Assembly (NCBI RefSeq): GCF_029892485.1
Contig: NZ_JARXVG010000011.1
Location: 124,001 to 188,000, forward strand
DNA length: 64,000 nt
Origin: Variovorax boronicumulans
GTDB lineage: Bacteria > Pseudomonadota > Gammaproteobacteria > Burkholderiales > Burkholderiaceae_C
Reading direction: 5' to 3'
The position numbers and the translations under genes are program-made. Below the pieces are notes generated by a model. That model was not told the origin of the DNA, ran no database searches, and was given only the letters and a program-made list of their open reading frames with translations. Below are positions 50,939 through 60,336 of this stretch, in pieces. The stretch's first letter is position 1; each line of letters begins with the position of its first letter.

Positions 50939-52633
50939 TCAGTCGTTCGCGTAGATGTCCACGTCCTTCGTCTCGCGGATGAACAGCGTGCCGATCACCA
51001 GCGTGATGCCCGCGATGATGATCGGGTACCAGAGGCCGTTGTACATGTTGCCGGTGGAGGCCACGATGGCGAAGGCGGTGGTCGGCAGCAGGCCGCCGAA
51101 CCAGCCGTTGCCGATGTGGTACGGCAGGCTCATCGAGGTGTAGCGGATGCGGGTGGGGAACATCTCGACCAGCATCGCGGCGATCGGGCCGTAGACCATG
51201 GTCACCAGCAGCACCAGCCAGAACAGCAGCAGCACCGTGAGCACCTTGTTGATCTTCGCGGGGTCGGCCTTGGCCGGGTAGCCTGCGATCTTCAGGTCTT
51301 CGGCCACGCCCTTCTTGAACGCGGCGATTTCCTTGGCCGAGCCTTCGTCGAACTTGAGGTTCACGACGTTGCCGACAGGCGCCTCGACACTCTTGTCGCC
51401 GATCTTCACGACGGCCTTCGAACCCGGCGCGCCGGCCACGTTCTCATAGCTCACCGAGTTCTGCACGAGGTAGCGCTTGGCGATGTCGCACGAGCTCTTG
51501 AAGTCGATCTCGCGGGCCACCGGGTTGCCCTGGAACGAGCACGAGGCCGGGTCGGCCGTCACCGTGACGCCGGCCGTGGCCTGCGCACGGGCGAGGTCGG
51601 GATTGGCGGCTTCGGTCAGCATCTTGAAGACCGGGAAGTAGGTGACCACGGCCAGCAGACAGCCGGCCATGATGATCGGCTTGCGGCCGATCTTGTCCGA
51701 CAGCGTGCCGAAGATCACGAAGAACGGCGTGCCCAGCAGCAGCGCCGCGGCGATCATCAGGTTGGCCGTGGTCGCATCGACCTTCAGCTGTGCCGTCAGG
51801 AAGAAGAGCGCATAGAACTGGCCCGAATACCAGACCACGGCCTGCCCGGCAGTGAGGCCGACCAGCGCAAGAATGACGATCTTCAGGTTCTTCCACTCGC
51901 CGAACGATTCGGACAGCGGCGCCTTCGAGGTCTTGCCCTCGGCCTTCATCTTCTGGAAGGCCGGCGACTCCGACAGCGACAGGCGAATCCACACCGAGAT
52001 GCCCAGCAGCAGGATCGACACCAGGAACGGCACGCGCCAGCCCCAGTCGTTGAAGACCGCTTCGCCCAGGCCTTCGCGCACGCCCAGGATCACCAGCAGG
52101 CTCAGGAACAGGCCCAGCGTGGCCGTGGTCTGGATCCACGAGGTGTACGCACCGCGCTTGCCGTGCGGCGAGTGCTCGGCCACATAGGTGGCTGCACCGC
52201 CGTACTCGCCGCCGAGCGCCAGGCCCTGCAGCATGCGCAGCGCGATCAGGATCACCGGCGCCGCGACGCCGATGGTCGCGTAGCTGGGCAGCAGGCCGAC
52301 GATGAAGGTCGACAGGCCCATGATCAGGATCGTGACCAGGAAGGTGTACTTGCGCCCGATCATGTCGCCCAGGCGGCCGAACACGATGGCGCCGAACGGA
52401 CGCACCAGGAAACCGGCCGCAAACGCCAGCAGCGCGAAGATGAAGGCGGCACCCGCATCCAGGCCGCTGAAGAACTGCTTGGCGATGATCGCCGCGAGCG
52501 AACCGTAGAGATAGAAGTCGTACCACTCGAACACGGTGCCGAGCGAGGAGGCGAAGATGACTTTCTTCTCCTCCGAGGACATGGGCCGGGGGGCCGGGTG
52601 CGGCACTCCCCGTGAATCTAGTGTGGCGGCCAT
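50939..52633 (-). CDS. MHS-family MFS transporter (ProP/ShiA-like)
   Basis: A 564-residue metabolite:proton symporter. The MHS hallmark GTVFEWYDFYLYG in TM1, RPFGAIVFGRLGDMIGRKYTF (motif A) and GLALGGEYGGAATYVAEH are present. A periplasmic insertion of about 115 residues (about 335-445) between late helices carries two cysteines (ASCSFQG, SSCDIAKRY), making the protein longer than ProP (500). The ATG at 52633 has AGGAGA 9 bases upstream; a start at 52693 lacks one. The substrate is probably an organic acid or osmolyte and cannot be assigned. Confidence 0.92.
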   Translation of the reverse strand: MAATLDSRGVPHPAPRPMSSEEKKVIFASSLGTVFEWYDFYLYGSLAAIIAKQFFSGLDAGAAFIFALLAFAAGFLVRPFGAIVFGRLGDMIGRKYTFLVTILIMGLSTFIVGLLPSYATIGVAAPVILIALRMLQGLALGGEYGGAATYVAEHSPHGKRGAYTSWIQTTATLGLFLSLLVILGVREGLGEAVFNDWGWRVPFLVSILLLGISVWIRLSLSESPAFQKMKAEGKTSKAPLSESFGEWKNLKIVILALVGLTAGQAVVWYSGQFYALFFLTAQLKVDATTANLMIAAALLLGTPFFVIFGTLSDKIGRKPIIMAGCLLAVVTYFPVFKMLTEAANPDLARAQATAGVTVTADPASCSFQGNPVAREIDFKSSCDIAKRYLVQNSVSYENVAGAPGSKAVVKIGDKSVEAPVGNVVNLKFDEGSAKEIAAFKKGVAEDLKIAGYPAKADPAKINKVLTVLLLFWLVLLVTMVYGPIAAMLVEMFPTRIRYTSMSLPYHIGNGWFGGLLPTTAFAIVASTGNMYNGLWYPIIIAGITLVIGTLFIRETKDVDIYAND

Positions 52634-52820
52634 TGCGTCGTCTCCTGTGTGTTTGCGTTCATGCGGCGCCCGATATTCGGGACCGTGAGGCATTCTTGGA
52701 GGCGTGACTGACCCGAGACTTGCGCGAAACTGAACCGATGCTTACGGATTAAGGTGAAACCCGCGGTGCGCGTTTCAGCTTGTAAGAAATCGAAACCCTC
52801 CGCGGGTTTGTCCTCACACG

Positions 52821-53459
52821 CTATTTGCTGCGCAGCAAGGAGGGGCGCTGGTCTGCGCCGGCCCATTGCGGACCGTCGAACCACGCATCGCCCGACAGGT
52901 ACGAGCGCAGCATCGCGAGGCCGTCGAAGCCCCAGACGAGGCGCCCGTCGACCACATAGGCGGGCGTGCCGAACACGCCGAGCGCGAGCGCTTCGTCGGT
53001 GTTGCGCTTGAGCAGTGCCTTGCTCTCTTCGCTGCCCGCTTCGCGCTTCGGCCCCAGCTGCGCAGTGAGCGCGGCGAGCCGCGTGGCATCGCCGGCTTCT
53101 TCGCCGCCGCGCCACACGTTGCGAAAGATGGTCTCGGCCGCGAGCCGGCTGATGCTGCCGTCGTCGCTCGTCGACACCGCCAACCGCAGGTGCGGCAGCG
53201 GGTTGTAGGGGTGCGAGGCCGGCATCTCGATCTGGATGCCGTTGGAGTGCCCGAGCCACAGCACATGCCGATAGGTCCAGCTGCGCTTGGACGGAATCTC
53301 GGCCGGCCCGAGCTGGCCATGCTGCTTGAGCAGCGCGCCGAGCAGCACCGGCTTGTAGGCCACGCTGTAGCTCAGCCCCTCGAGCGCCTCTGGCAGGTGC
53401 TCGAACGCGAGGTGCGCGTAAGGCGAGATGAAGTCGAGATAGAAATCGATGTGCTTCAT
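52821..53459 (-). CDS. 2-hydroxychromene-2-carboxylate isomerase family protein
   Basis: A 212-residue thioredoxin-fold (DsbA/GST-kappa-like) protein. The N-terminal FYLDFISPYAHLAFEHL, KPVLLGALL and the C-terminal FGTPAYVVDGRLVWGFD match HCCA isomerases, which use glutathione in naphthalene breakdown. No aromatic-degradation gene is nearby, so the true substrate may differ. The start overlaps the upstream DUF1289 stop by 4 bases, making a coupled set of ybaK-like, DUF1289 and isomerase genes. Confidence 0.88.
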   Translation of the reverse strand: MKHIDFYLDFISPYAHLAFEHLPEALEGLSYSVAYKPVLLGALLKQHGQLGPAEIPSKRSWTYRHVLWLGHSNGIQIEMPASHPYNPLPHLRLAVSTSDDGSISRLAAETIFRNVWRGGEEAGDATRLAALTAQLGPKREAGSEESKALLKRNTDEALALGVFGTPAYVVDGRLVWGFDGLAMLRSYLSGDAWFDGPQWAGADQRPSLLRSK

Positions 53460-53722
53460 GCGTCGTGGTCTCCGGAGGGTTCGGGGATGCGCCAGATGCC
53501 GGCCCGGGCGCGCAACTCGATCGCGCGCCAGACGTGGCGCCGCGCGTCGTCTTCCATCTTGCTCCACCCCGCGATCTCCGGAATGGTGCGCAGGCACCCT
53601 TCGCAGAAGCCGCTCAGGCGGTCCATTCGGCACACCGAGGTGCAGGGGGAAGGCACGTCTTCGGCCAGTTCCCGCACGGCCACGGCGCGCGTGGCCAGCG
53701 TCTCGGCTTCCGCGAAGTTCAA
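53456..53722 (-). CDS. DUF1289 domain protein
   Basis: An 88-residue protein with the DUF1289 pattern SPCTSVCRMDRLSGFCEGCLRT: four cysteines that probably bind zinc or a cluster, then EIAGWSKM. The function of the family is unknown. It overlaps both neighbours by 4 bases (ATGA at each junction), so it is translated together with the deacylase and the isomerase. Confidence 0.9.
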   Translation of the reverse strand: MNFAEAETLATRAVAVRELAEDVPSPCTSVCRMDRLSGFCEGCLRTIPEIAGWSKMEDDARRHVWRAIELRARAGIWRIPEPSGDHDA

Positions 53723-54207
53723 ACCACGTCCGCCACCGGCGCGCCGGTGAGCGTTTCGAGGTCTTGCGGCCTGAGCTGGAACACCGCATGCGGATGGCCT
53801 GCCGCAGCCCAGATCTCCTCGAAACGGAACAGCTCGCGGTCGATCAGCACCACCGGCTTGGTCGCATGCCCCACCGGCGAAACCCCGCCGATGGTGAAGC
53901 CGGTGCGCGCCTTCACGAACTCGGCGTCGGCGCGGCCGGTCTTGCCGACGAGCGCATCGACCTTCTTCTCGTCCACGCGCTTGTCGCCCGAGGTGATGAC
54001 CAGCACCGCCACGTCGTCGCTCTTGCGGCGGAAGATGATGCTCTTGGCGATCTGCCCGACCGCGATGCCCAGCGCATCGGCCGCCTGCTGCGCGGTGCGG
54101 CAGGCGTCGTCGAGCATGCGCGGGGAATGGGGATGGCCGGCGTCCTGCAGCACGCGGGAGACGCGCTGGACGCCTTCGGGGAGGGAGTGGAGTTCAGAGC
54201 CGCACAT
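53719..54207 (-). CDS. YbaK/ProX-type aminoacyl-tRNA deacylase
   Basis: A 162-residue trans-editing domain protein. AKSIIFRRKSDDVAVLVITSGDKRVD and TGFTIGGVSPVGH are the family's substrate-pocket segments. Relatives hydrolyse Cys-tRNA-Pro or Ala-tRNA-Pro; which mischarged tRNA this one edits cannot be decided. It is the first gene of the three-gene overlapping set. Confidence 0.9.
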   Translation of the reverse strand: MCGSELHSLPEGVQRVSRVLQDAGHPHSPRMLDDACRTAQQAADALGIAVGQIAKSIIFRRKSDDVAVLVITSGDKRVDEKKVDALVGKTGRADAEFVKARTGFTIGGVSPVGHATKPVVLIDRELFRFEEIWAAAGHPHAVFQLRPQDLETLTGAPVADVV

Positions 54208-54241
54208 GGATTCGAATCTACAAGAAGAAGAACGCGCGCCC

Positions 54242-54880
54242 TCAGGCGTTGCGCTTGAACATGAACAGGAACGCGCCCATCGCCATCAGCACACCGCCGA
54301 AGACGCGGTTCTGCGCGCGCCGGGCGCGCACGCTGCGCAGCACGCCCTGCAGCCGCGCGGCCAGCCAGGCGTAGCCGTGCATCACGGTCACGTCGACCAT
54401 CACCGTCGTGGCCAGCAGCACCAGCAGCTGCAGCCACAGCGGACGCGTCGGCTGGATGAACTGCGGCAGCACGGCGGCCATGAAGACGATGCCCTTGGGG
54501 TTGGTCACGTTGGTGAGAAAGCCGCGCAGCACGCGCTGGCGTGCGGAGAGATCGGGCTCGCTCGTGGCTTGCGCCGCGTCGCCCTCGGCTTTTGCGACGG
54601 GTGCCCGCCACTGGCGCCACCCCAGCCACAGCAGGTAGCACGCACCGACCACCTTGATCACCGTGAACGCGGTGGCAGAGGCGGTAAGCACCGCGCCCAC
54701 GCCGAGCCCCGCCACCAGCAGGATCACGGCCAGCCCCAGTTGCAGTCCGACGATGGTCGCCGTGGTGCGCCGCACGCCGTAGCTCAGGCCATGGCTCATG
54801 CTGAGCACCGCGCCCGAACCGGGCGAAACCGCGATGACGCAACTGGCCACCAGAAATGCAAGCCAGACATGCAGGTCCAC
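54242..54880 (-). CDS. LysE/RhtB family amino-acid exporter
   Basis: A 212-residue inner-membrane protein with five or six helices. The family signatures SPGSGAVLSMSHGLSYGVR (near 19) and GFLTNVTNPKGIVFMAAVLPQF (near 125) are present. It exports amino acids such as threonine, homoserine or lysine. I chose a GTG at 54880 (VDLHVWLAF) because AGGAG is 5 bases upstream and the protein then has the usual length; no better ATG exists. It lies 29 bases after the HMG-CoA lyase gene on the same strand. Confidence 0.92.
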   Translation of the reverse strand: MDLHVWLAFLVASCVIAVSPGSGAVLSMSHGLSYGVRRTTATIVGLQLGLAVILLVAGLGVGAVLTASATAFTVIKVVGACYLLWLGWRQWRAPVAKAEGDAAQATSEPDLSARQRVLRGFLTNVTNPKGIVFMAAVLPQFIQPTRPLWLQLLVLLATTVMVDVTVMHGYAWLAARLQGVLRSVRARRAQNRVFGGVLMAMGAFLFMFKRNA

Positions 54881-54909
54881 GAAAACTCCTGTGCGTGTGT
54901 GTTGTTGCT

Positions 54910-55830
54910 TCAGCCAGCGCGCTTGGTGCGGATGGCCTTCGATGCGCGCGAGTTCGGCTCGCGCCCCAGCGCCTCGCTGATGTAGACGCCCGCGTCGATC
55001 AGCTTGTCCAGGTCGATGCCGGTCTCGATGCCCATGCCGTGCAGCATGTAGACCACGTCCTCGGTCGCGACATTGCCCGTCGCGCCCTTGGCATACGGAC
55101 AACCGCCGAGGCCGGCCGAGGACGACTGGAAGTTCCACACGCCCAATTCGAGCGCCGCCAGCGTGTTGACCAGCGCCTGCCCGTAGGTGTCGTGGAAGTG
55201 GCCGGAAATGGCGGCCACATCGAAGTGCGCCAGCGTGGCCTCCATGGCCGCCTGCACCTTGCGCGGCGTGCCCACGCCGATGGTGTCGGCCACGTCCACG
55301 CGCTGGACGCCGATGCCCTTCATCAGCTGCGCGAGGTAACCCACCTTGGCCGGCGCGATCTCGCCTTCATAAGGGCAACCGACCGTGCACGACATCGCGC
55401 CGCGCACACGGATGCCCTTCTCGAGCGCGGCTGCCACCACGGGCGCGAAGCGCTCGATGCTCTCGGCGATCGAGCAGTTGATGTTCTTCTGGCTGAAGGC
55501 CTCGCTCGCGGCGCCGAACACCACGATCTCGTCGGGCCATTCCGCGCGCGGCGCGGCGATGGCGGCTTCGAAGCCCTTCATGTTGGGCGTGAGCACCGAG
55601 TAGAGAACGCCCGGCTTGCGCGTGATGCCGTGCATCACCTCGGCGTTGTCGGCCATCTGCGGCACCCACTTGGGCGAGACGAAGCTGGTGACCTCGATTT
55701 CCTTGAGCCCCGCATCCTGCAGGCGGTGCACGAGGCCGATCTTGATTTCGGCCGAGACGGGCTGCTTCTCGTTCTGCAGGCCGTCGCGCGGGCCGACGTC
55801 GACGAGCTGGACGCGGGTGGGGAGTTTCAT
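54910..55830 (-). CDS. Hydroxymethylglutaryl-CoA lyase
   Basis: A 306-residue TIM-barrel enzyme that cleaves HMG-CoA to acetyl-CoA and acetoacetate, the last step of leucine degradation. VDVGPRDGLQNEK (metal and catalytic Arg/Asp), TSFVSPKWVPQMAD, and the C-terminal signature GLGGCPYAKGATGNVATED with its catalytic Cys are intact. The ATG at 55830 is used. It belongs functionally with the liu genes to the right, although a GhrA-type gene and others separate them. Confidence 0.95.
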   Translation of the reverse strand: MKLPTRVQLVDVGPRDGLQNEKQPVSAEIKIGLVHRLQDAGLKEIEVTSFVSPKWVPQMADNAEVMHGITRKPGVLYSVLTPNMKGFEAAIAAPRAEWPDEIVVFGAASEAFSQKNINCSIAESIERFAPVVAAALEKGIRVRGAMSCTVGCPYEGEIAPAKVGYLAQLMKGIGVQRVDVADTIGVGTPRKVQAAMEATLAHFDVAAISGHFHDTYGQALVNTLAALELGVWNFQSSSAGLGGCPYAKGATGNVATEDVVYMLHGMGIETGIDLDKLIDAGVYISEALGREPNSRASKAIRTKRAG

Positions 55831-55971
55831 GGGATGTCTCTTGTGTCGCGGGAGGATGGAAAGCCGCCTTCGATTGTCGGACACCTGGGAACACCCTGCC
55901 TGGTACACAAGTTCCGGAAGGTAGCAATGCGCGCCAGCGGGGTTGCAAATGGCGCCAGGCGCATCCCGGCG

Positions 55972-56892
55972 TCAGTAACCGCGCACGGGATCGACGATGC
56001 CGTTGATCGGCAGCCCCTCTTCCATCGCGCGGATCTTTCCGGCGATCTGGATGATGGATTCCTCGCGCAGCGTGCGCGCCGAGCCGTGCGGCGTCACGGT
56101 GATCTTCGGGTGGCGCCAGAAGGCGTGGTCGGCCGGCAGCGGCTCGACCTGGAACACGTCGAGCGTCGCGCCCGCGAGTTCGCCGGCGTCGAGCATCGGG
56201 ATGAGGTCGTCTTCGACCAGATGCCCGCCGCGCGCGATGCTGATGAGATAGCCCTCTGGCCTCAGCTTGCCCAGCGTCTTGCGGTTCAGGATGCCGCGCG
56301 TGGCCTCGGTCAGCGGCAGCAGGTTGACCAGCACGCGCGTGGACGAAAGGAATTCATCGAACTGCGCCTCGCCGCTGAACACCTGCACGCCATCGATGGC
56401 CTTGGGGGAGCGGCTCCAGCCCAGCACCGGGAACTCGAACTGCGCCACGGCCTTGGCCACACGTTCGCCCAGCACGCCGAGCCCCATGATCCCGACCGGA
56501 AAATCGCGCCGCAGCTTCGGCTTGCGGTAGCTCCACTTGCCTTCGCGTGCATCCGCCTCGTACACGTCGAACTCGCGGAAATGGCGGATGAGCGTGTGGC
56601 ACACGTACTCGGCCATCTGCACCGACATGCCCGCATCGTCGAGCCGCACGATGCGCGTGTGCGCCGGCACCTTGAGCTTGAGCAGCGCATCGACGCCCGC
56701 GCCGATGTTGAAGATGCCGCGCAACTGCGGCTGCTGGTCGATGAATTCCTGCGGCGGCGCCCACACCACGGCATGGTCGGCCTGCGGCGCGCCGGGCTTC
56801 CAGGCTTCGATGACGGCATCGGGGAGTTCGGCCTTGAGGCCCTCGATCCAGGGGTCTGGGCGGTTGTCGGTGAGGTAGACGGTGATTCGCAT
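55972..56892 (-). CDS. ghrA: Glyoxylate/hydroxypyruvate reductase A-like dehydrogenase
   Basis: A 306-residue D-2-hydroxyacid dehydrogenase. The NAD(P) site is GIMGLGVLGERVAKA (near 135). The catalytic arginine is in ISIARGGHLVEDD, the glutamate in DVFQVEPLP and the histidine in TVTPHGSARTL. The end (INGIVDPVRGY) matches GhrA. It reduces glyoxylate or hydroxypyruvate with NADPH. It is divergent from the EthD gene and separated from the lyase gene by 141 bases holding no further gene. Confidence 0.92.
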   Translation of the reverse strand: MRITVYLTDNRPDPWIEGLKAELPDAVIEAWKPGAPQADHAVVWAPPQEFIDQQPQLRGIFNIGAGVDALLKLKVPAHTRIVRLDDAGMSVQMAEYVCHTLIRHFREFDVYEADAREGKWSYRKPKLRRDFPVGIMGLGVLGERVAKAVAQFEFPVLGWSRSPKAIDGVQVFSGEAQFDEFLSSTRVLVNLLPLTEATRGILNRKTLGKLRPEGYLISIARGGHLVEDDLIPMLDAGELAGATLDVFQVEPLPADHAFWRHPKITVTPHGSARTLREESIIQIAGKIRAMEEGLPINGIVDPVRGY

Positions 56893-56986
56893 GGGGACGG
56901 ATCTTAGTGAGGCCGCTGACGCGGCGCAGCCGGATGGCTATGCTCGAACGCCTCTCGCACCTCACCTCATCCCACCAGGAGACCCC

Positions 56987-57301
56987 ATGATCAAAGTCAG
57001 CGTGATGTATCCCTATGCGGCCGATGCCCGCTTCGACCATGCCTACTACCGCGACAAGCACATGCCCCTGCTGAAGTCCCTCATGGGCGATGCCTGCCTC
57101 TCGTACACCATCGACAAGGGCCTGGCCGGCGGCGCCCCCGGAACGCCGCCCACGTACGTCGGCATGTGCCACGTGTTCTGCGAATCGGTCGAAGCCTTCC
57201 AGGGCGCCTTCAGTCCGCATGCCAAGGAGATCCTGGGCGACGTCAGGAACTACACCGACATCGCACCGGTGATGCAGATCAGCGAAGTGGTGGTGGGCTG
57301 A
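56987..57301 (+). CDS. EthD family protein
   Basis: A 104-residue ferredoxin-like-fold protein. It begins MIKVSVMYPYAADARFDHAY and contains YRDKHMPLLKS (the D-x-H-M-P pattern of EthD) and TDIAPVMQISEVV. EthD was found with ether-degrading P450s, but most homologues have no known role. AGGAG lies 6 bases before the ATG. It is the only forward gene among the reverse leucine genes, and converges on the DUF4349 gene with 18 bases between. Confidence 0.9.
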   Translation: MIKVSVMYPYAADARFDHAYYRDKHMPLLKSLMGDACLSYTIDKGLAGGAPGTPPTYVGMCHVFCESVEAFQGAFSPHAKEILGDVRNYTDIAPVMQISEVVVG

Positions 57302-57319
57302 TCGCTCACCGCCCCTCGC

Positions 57320-58273
57320 TCACGCCGCCTTCGCGCGGCGACGACGCCACATCACGCGCACCAGCCACGCGAGCGGCAACCCCACCAGCAACAGCCACGG
57401 CAACACCGCCGCCAGGAAAGTGATGAGCACGCCCACGCTCTCCGCCAGCACCGAGCCGGCTTCGCGCAGCGCACGCATCATCGGGTTGTAGCTGCCGCCG
57501 CCCTGCGACAACGTGCGCGTCGGCATGAACTGGATCTGGATGTGCTGCTTGCTCGTCTGTTGCTCCAGCACCTTGCGCTGCGTGGCGATGGCATCGAGTT
57601 CGGCCTGCGTATCCGACAGCGTGCGCTGGATCGCCAGCAGGTCGGCCATGGTGCGCTTGGTAACCGTGTCGCGCAGCATCAGCCGCAGGCTGTCACGGAA
57701 CTCGACACGGTTCTTGATACGCGCCTCCACGTCGATCACCTCGGCGGTCTTGTCTTCGCTGGTGGTGTTCTGCGACACCACCTTGGCCACGCCCGCGAGG
57801 CCGCTGAGCAGCTTGTCGACGTCGGCCGGCGCCACGCGCATCTCGAGCATCGCGTTGCCGGGCTGCTGCGGCGTCTCGCGCAGCAGGGAAGACGACAGCA
57901 GCTCGCACTGCAGCCTGCCGCAGAGGTCGCGCACCTTGCCCCAGGCATCGGCGAGTTGCTCGGGCGGCACCTCGACGTTCAGGTCCTGCCGCACCGCGAG
58001 ATAGCGCTGCAGCGGCGCCTGCTGGGACTGGCCCGCGTCGGCGGCGGCTTGTTCGACCTGCGGCGCGGCGAGCGACTGCTCCCTCTTCATCGCCATGCCG
58101 CCCGCAAAACCCGAAGGCGCCGACATGGGGGCAGGCGGCGGTGCGGCGTCGAGCGAAGCGACCTCGCCGCGCTTGCAACCGGCCAGCACGAGCGCGGCTG
58201 CCAGTGTCAGCATTGCAACGCCCGTACGGCGACGGGCGAGACGGGGCGAAACGAAGAGCGTGCGATGCGTCAT
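57320..58273 (-). CDS. DUF4349 domain lipoprotein with C-terminal membrane helix
   Basis: A 317-residue envelope protein. The lipoprotein signal ends LAGC (Cys33). A DUF4349 domain follows (about 90-280), with a predicted coiled coil (IQRTLSDTQAELDAIATQRKVLEQQ). A membrane segment (about 285-305) and a basic end (VMWRRRRAKAA) finish it. DUF4349 proteins are of unknown role. The ATG at 58273 has a purine-rich AAGGG upstream; the open frame further upstream overlaps the carboxylase gene and is not used. Confidence 0.88.
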   Translation of the reverse strand: MTHRTLFVSPRLARRRTGVAMLTLAAALVLAGCKRGEVASLDAAPPPAPMSAPSGFAGGMAMKREQSLAAPQVEQAAADAGQSQQAPLQRYLAVRQDLNVEVPPEQLADAWGKVRDLCGRLQCELLSSSLLRETPQQPGNAMLEMRVAPADVDKLLSGLAGVAKVVSQNTTSEDKTAEVIDVEARIKNRVEFRDSLRLMLRDTVTKRTMADLLAIQRTLSDTQAELDAIATQRKVLEQQTSKQHIQIQFMPTRTLSQGGGSYNPMMRALREAGSVLAESVGVLITFLAAVLPWLLLVGLPLAWLVRVMWRRRRAKAA

Positions 58274-58332
58274 GAAAGATCCCTTGAAGTGATGACTACC
58301 GCAGCTGATACGGGCGAGAACCCGCAACGGGG

Positions 58333-60336
58333 TTAAACCGTCGCCGTGGCCATTCGCAACAATTCGTCGCCCTCGGCCACCTGCTCGCCGGGCGAGAACA
58401 TCAGTTCCTCGACCGTGCCATCGGCGGGCGCTGCGATGGTGTGTTCCATCTTCATGGCCTCCATCACCGCCAGCGGCTGGCCGCGGCTGACCTTGTCGCC
58501 GGCCTTGACCGCAAAGGACACGACCTTGCCGGGCATCGGCGCGGTGAGGCGGCCGCCTTCGGCCTGCGTGTCGCCCGCATGGGCAAGGCGGTCGATGGCG
58601 GTGATCTTCGTGGCGCCCTTCGCGGCAAACACGTGGGCCGTGGCGCCGTCCAGGTGCACGTCGAGCGTCTGGCGCGAGCCGGCGAACTCGACCTCGAACT
58701 CGCCCGTCGGGAACTGGCCGATGACCAGCGGCCCGGCCGTGCCGCCGGCTTCGAGCCAGAGGCCGCCGTCGCGCTTGTAGGTCAGCACGGCCGTCTGATC
58801 GCCGCCGCGGAACTCGAAGTCGAAATGGCGGCGGTATTCGCCGAGCGCGCGCCAGCCGTCGCGGCGGGCAAAGGGATCGGGCATCTTCGCGGGCCACTCG
58901 GTGATCAACGTGCGCGTGATCGCGGCGGCGGCCGCGACCGGCAGGCCCAGCGCCTCGCGGTCGAACAGCACGGCGCGCTCGCGCTCGATCAGCGCGGTGT
59001 CCAGATTCGCCTTCGAGAACGATTCGGTCGCGAGAATGCCTCGCAGGAACTGCACGTTGGTCGCCACGCCCACGATCTGCACCTGCGCGAGCGCCGCATC
59101 GAGCCGGGCCAGCGCCTCGGCGCGCGTGCTGCCGTGCACGATGAGCTTGGCGATCATCGAGTCGTAGAAAGGCGAGATCTCGCCGCCCTCGCGCACGCCG
59201 TCGTCGATGCGCACCCGGCTGCGCTGGAACGCGGTCGCCTGCGGCTTGCGGTACACGCGCAGCGTGCCGGTGGCGGGCAGGAAGTTGTTGTCGGGGTTCT
59301 CGGCGCAGATGCGCGCTTCGATGGCGTGGCCGTGGATCTGCAGGTCCGCCTGCCTGGCGGGCAGCGCTTCGCCCGAAGCCACGCGCAATTGCCATTCGAC
59401 AAGGTCGAGGCCGGTGATCGCTTCGGTCACCGGGTGCTCCACCTGAAGGCGCGTGTTCATCTCCATGAAGAAGAAGTTCATCTCGCCGCCTTCTCGCTGC
59501 TCGACGATGAATTCGACCGTACCTGCGCCGACGTAGCTCACGGCACGCGCGGCCGCCACGGCCGCATCGCCCATCTGCTTGCGCATCGCCTCGGTCATTC
59601 CGGGCGCGGGCGCTTCCTCGAGCACCTTTTGATGGCGGCGCTGCACCGAGCAGTCGCGCTCGAACAAGTAGACGTAGTTGCCCTGCGTGTCGCCGAACAC
59701 CTGGATCTCGATGTGGCGCGGGCGCTGCACGTACTTCTCGATCAGCACCGCGTCGTCGCCGAAGCTGTTGATGGCTTCGCGCTTGCACGAAGCGAGCGCC
59801 GCCTCGAAGTCCGCGGCCTTATCGACCGCGCGCATGCCCTTGCCGCCGCCGCCCGCGCTCGCCTTGATGAGCACCGGGTAGCCGATGCGATCAGCCTCGC
59901 GCTGCAGCAGCGCCGGGTCCTGGTCGTGGCCGTGGTAGCCGGGGACCAGCGGCACGCCGGCCTTTTCCATCAACTGCTTGGACTCGGCCTTCAGGCCCAT
60001 CGCCTTGATCGCCGAGGGCGGCGGGCCGATGAAGACCAGCCCCGCGTCAGCACAGGCCTGCGCGAACTCTTCGTTCTCGCTCAGGAAGCCGTAGCCGGGG
60101 TGCACCGCTTCGGCGCCCGTGGCCTTGGCGGCTTCGAGGATCCGCTCCCAGCGCAGGTAGCTTTCCTTGGGTGCGCTGCCACCGATGTGCACCGACTCGT
60201 CGCAGGCGCGCACATGGTTGGCATGCGCGTCGGCATCGGAATACACGGCGACCGTGCGGATGGCCATGCGGCGCGCAGTTGCAGCAACACGGCAGGCGAT
60301 CTCGCCACGGTTGGCGATAAGGATCTTTTTAAACAT
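58333..60336 (-). CDS. liuD: Methylcrotonyl-CoA carboxylase alpha (biotin-carboxylase) subunit
   Basis: A 667-residue acyl-CoA carboxylase subunit. The order is a biotin carboxylase domain (1-450; MFKKILIANRGEIACRV, ATP site SAGGGGKGMR, catalytic RDCSVQRRHQKVLEEAP), a linker domain, and a C-terminal biotinyl domain with EAMKMEH (biotin Lys about 629). With the beta subunit it carboxylates 3-methylcrotonyl-CoA in leucine catabolism. The 5' end is overlapped by 8 bases by the DUF4126 gene. Confidence 0.95.
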   Translation of the reverse strand: MFKKILIANRGEIACRVAATARRMAIRTVAVYSDADAHANHVRACDESVHIGGSAPKESYLRWERILEAAKATGAEAVHPGYGFLSENEEFAQACADAGLVFIGPPPSAIKAMGLKAESKQLMEKAGVPLVPGYHGHDQDPALLQREADRIGYPVLIKASAGGGGKGMRAVDKAADFEAALASCKREAINSFGDDAVLIEKYVQRPRHIEIQVFGDTQGNYVYLFERDCSVQRRHQKVLEEAPAPGMTEAMRKQMGDAAVAAARAVSYVGAGTVEFIVEQREGGEMNFFFMEMNTRLQVEHPVTEAITGLDLVEWQLRVASGEALPARQADLQIHGHAIEARICAENPDNNFLPATGTLRVYRKPQATAFQRSRVRIDDGVREGGEISPFYDSMIAKLIVHGSTRAEALARLDAALAQVQIVGVATNVQFLRGILATESFSKANLDTALIERERAVLFDREALGLPVAAAAAITRTLITEWPAKMPDPFARRDGWRALGEYRRHFDFEFRGGDQTAVLTYKRDGGLWLEAGGTAGPLVIGQFPTGEFEVEFAGSRQTLDVHLDGATAHVFAAKGATKITAIDRLAHAGDTQAEGGRLTAPMPGKVVSFAVKAGDKVSRGQPLAVMEAMKMEHTIAAPADGTVEELMFSPGEQVAEGDELLRMATATV

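Noticed and set aside
52821..53459. Aromatic (naphthalene) degradation operon
   Set aside because: Only the isomerase-like gene is present; neighbours are a DUF1289 protein, a tRNA deacylase and an amino-acid exporter.
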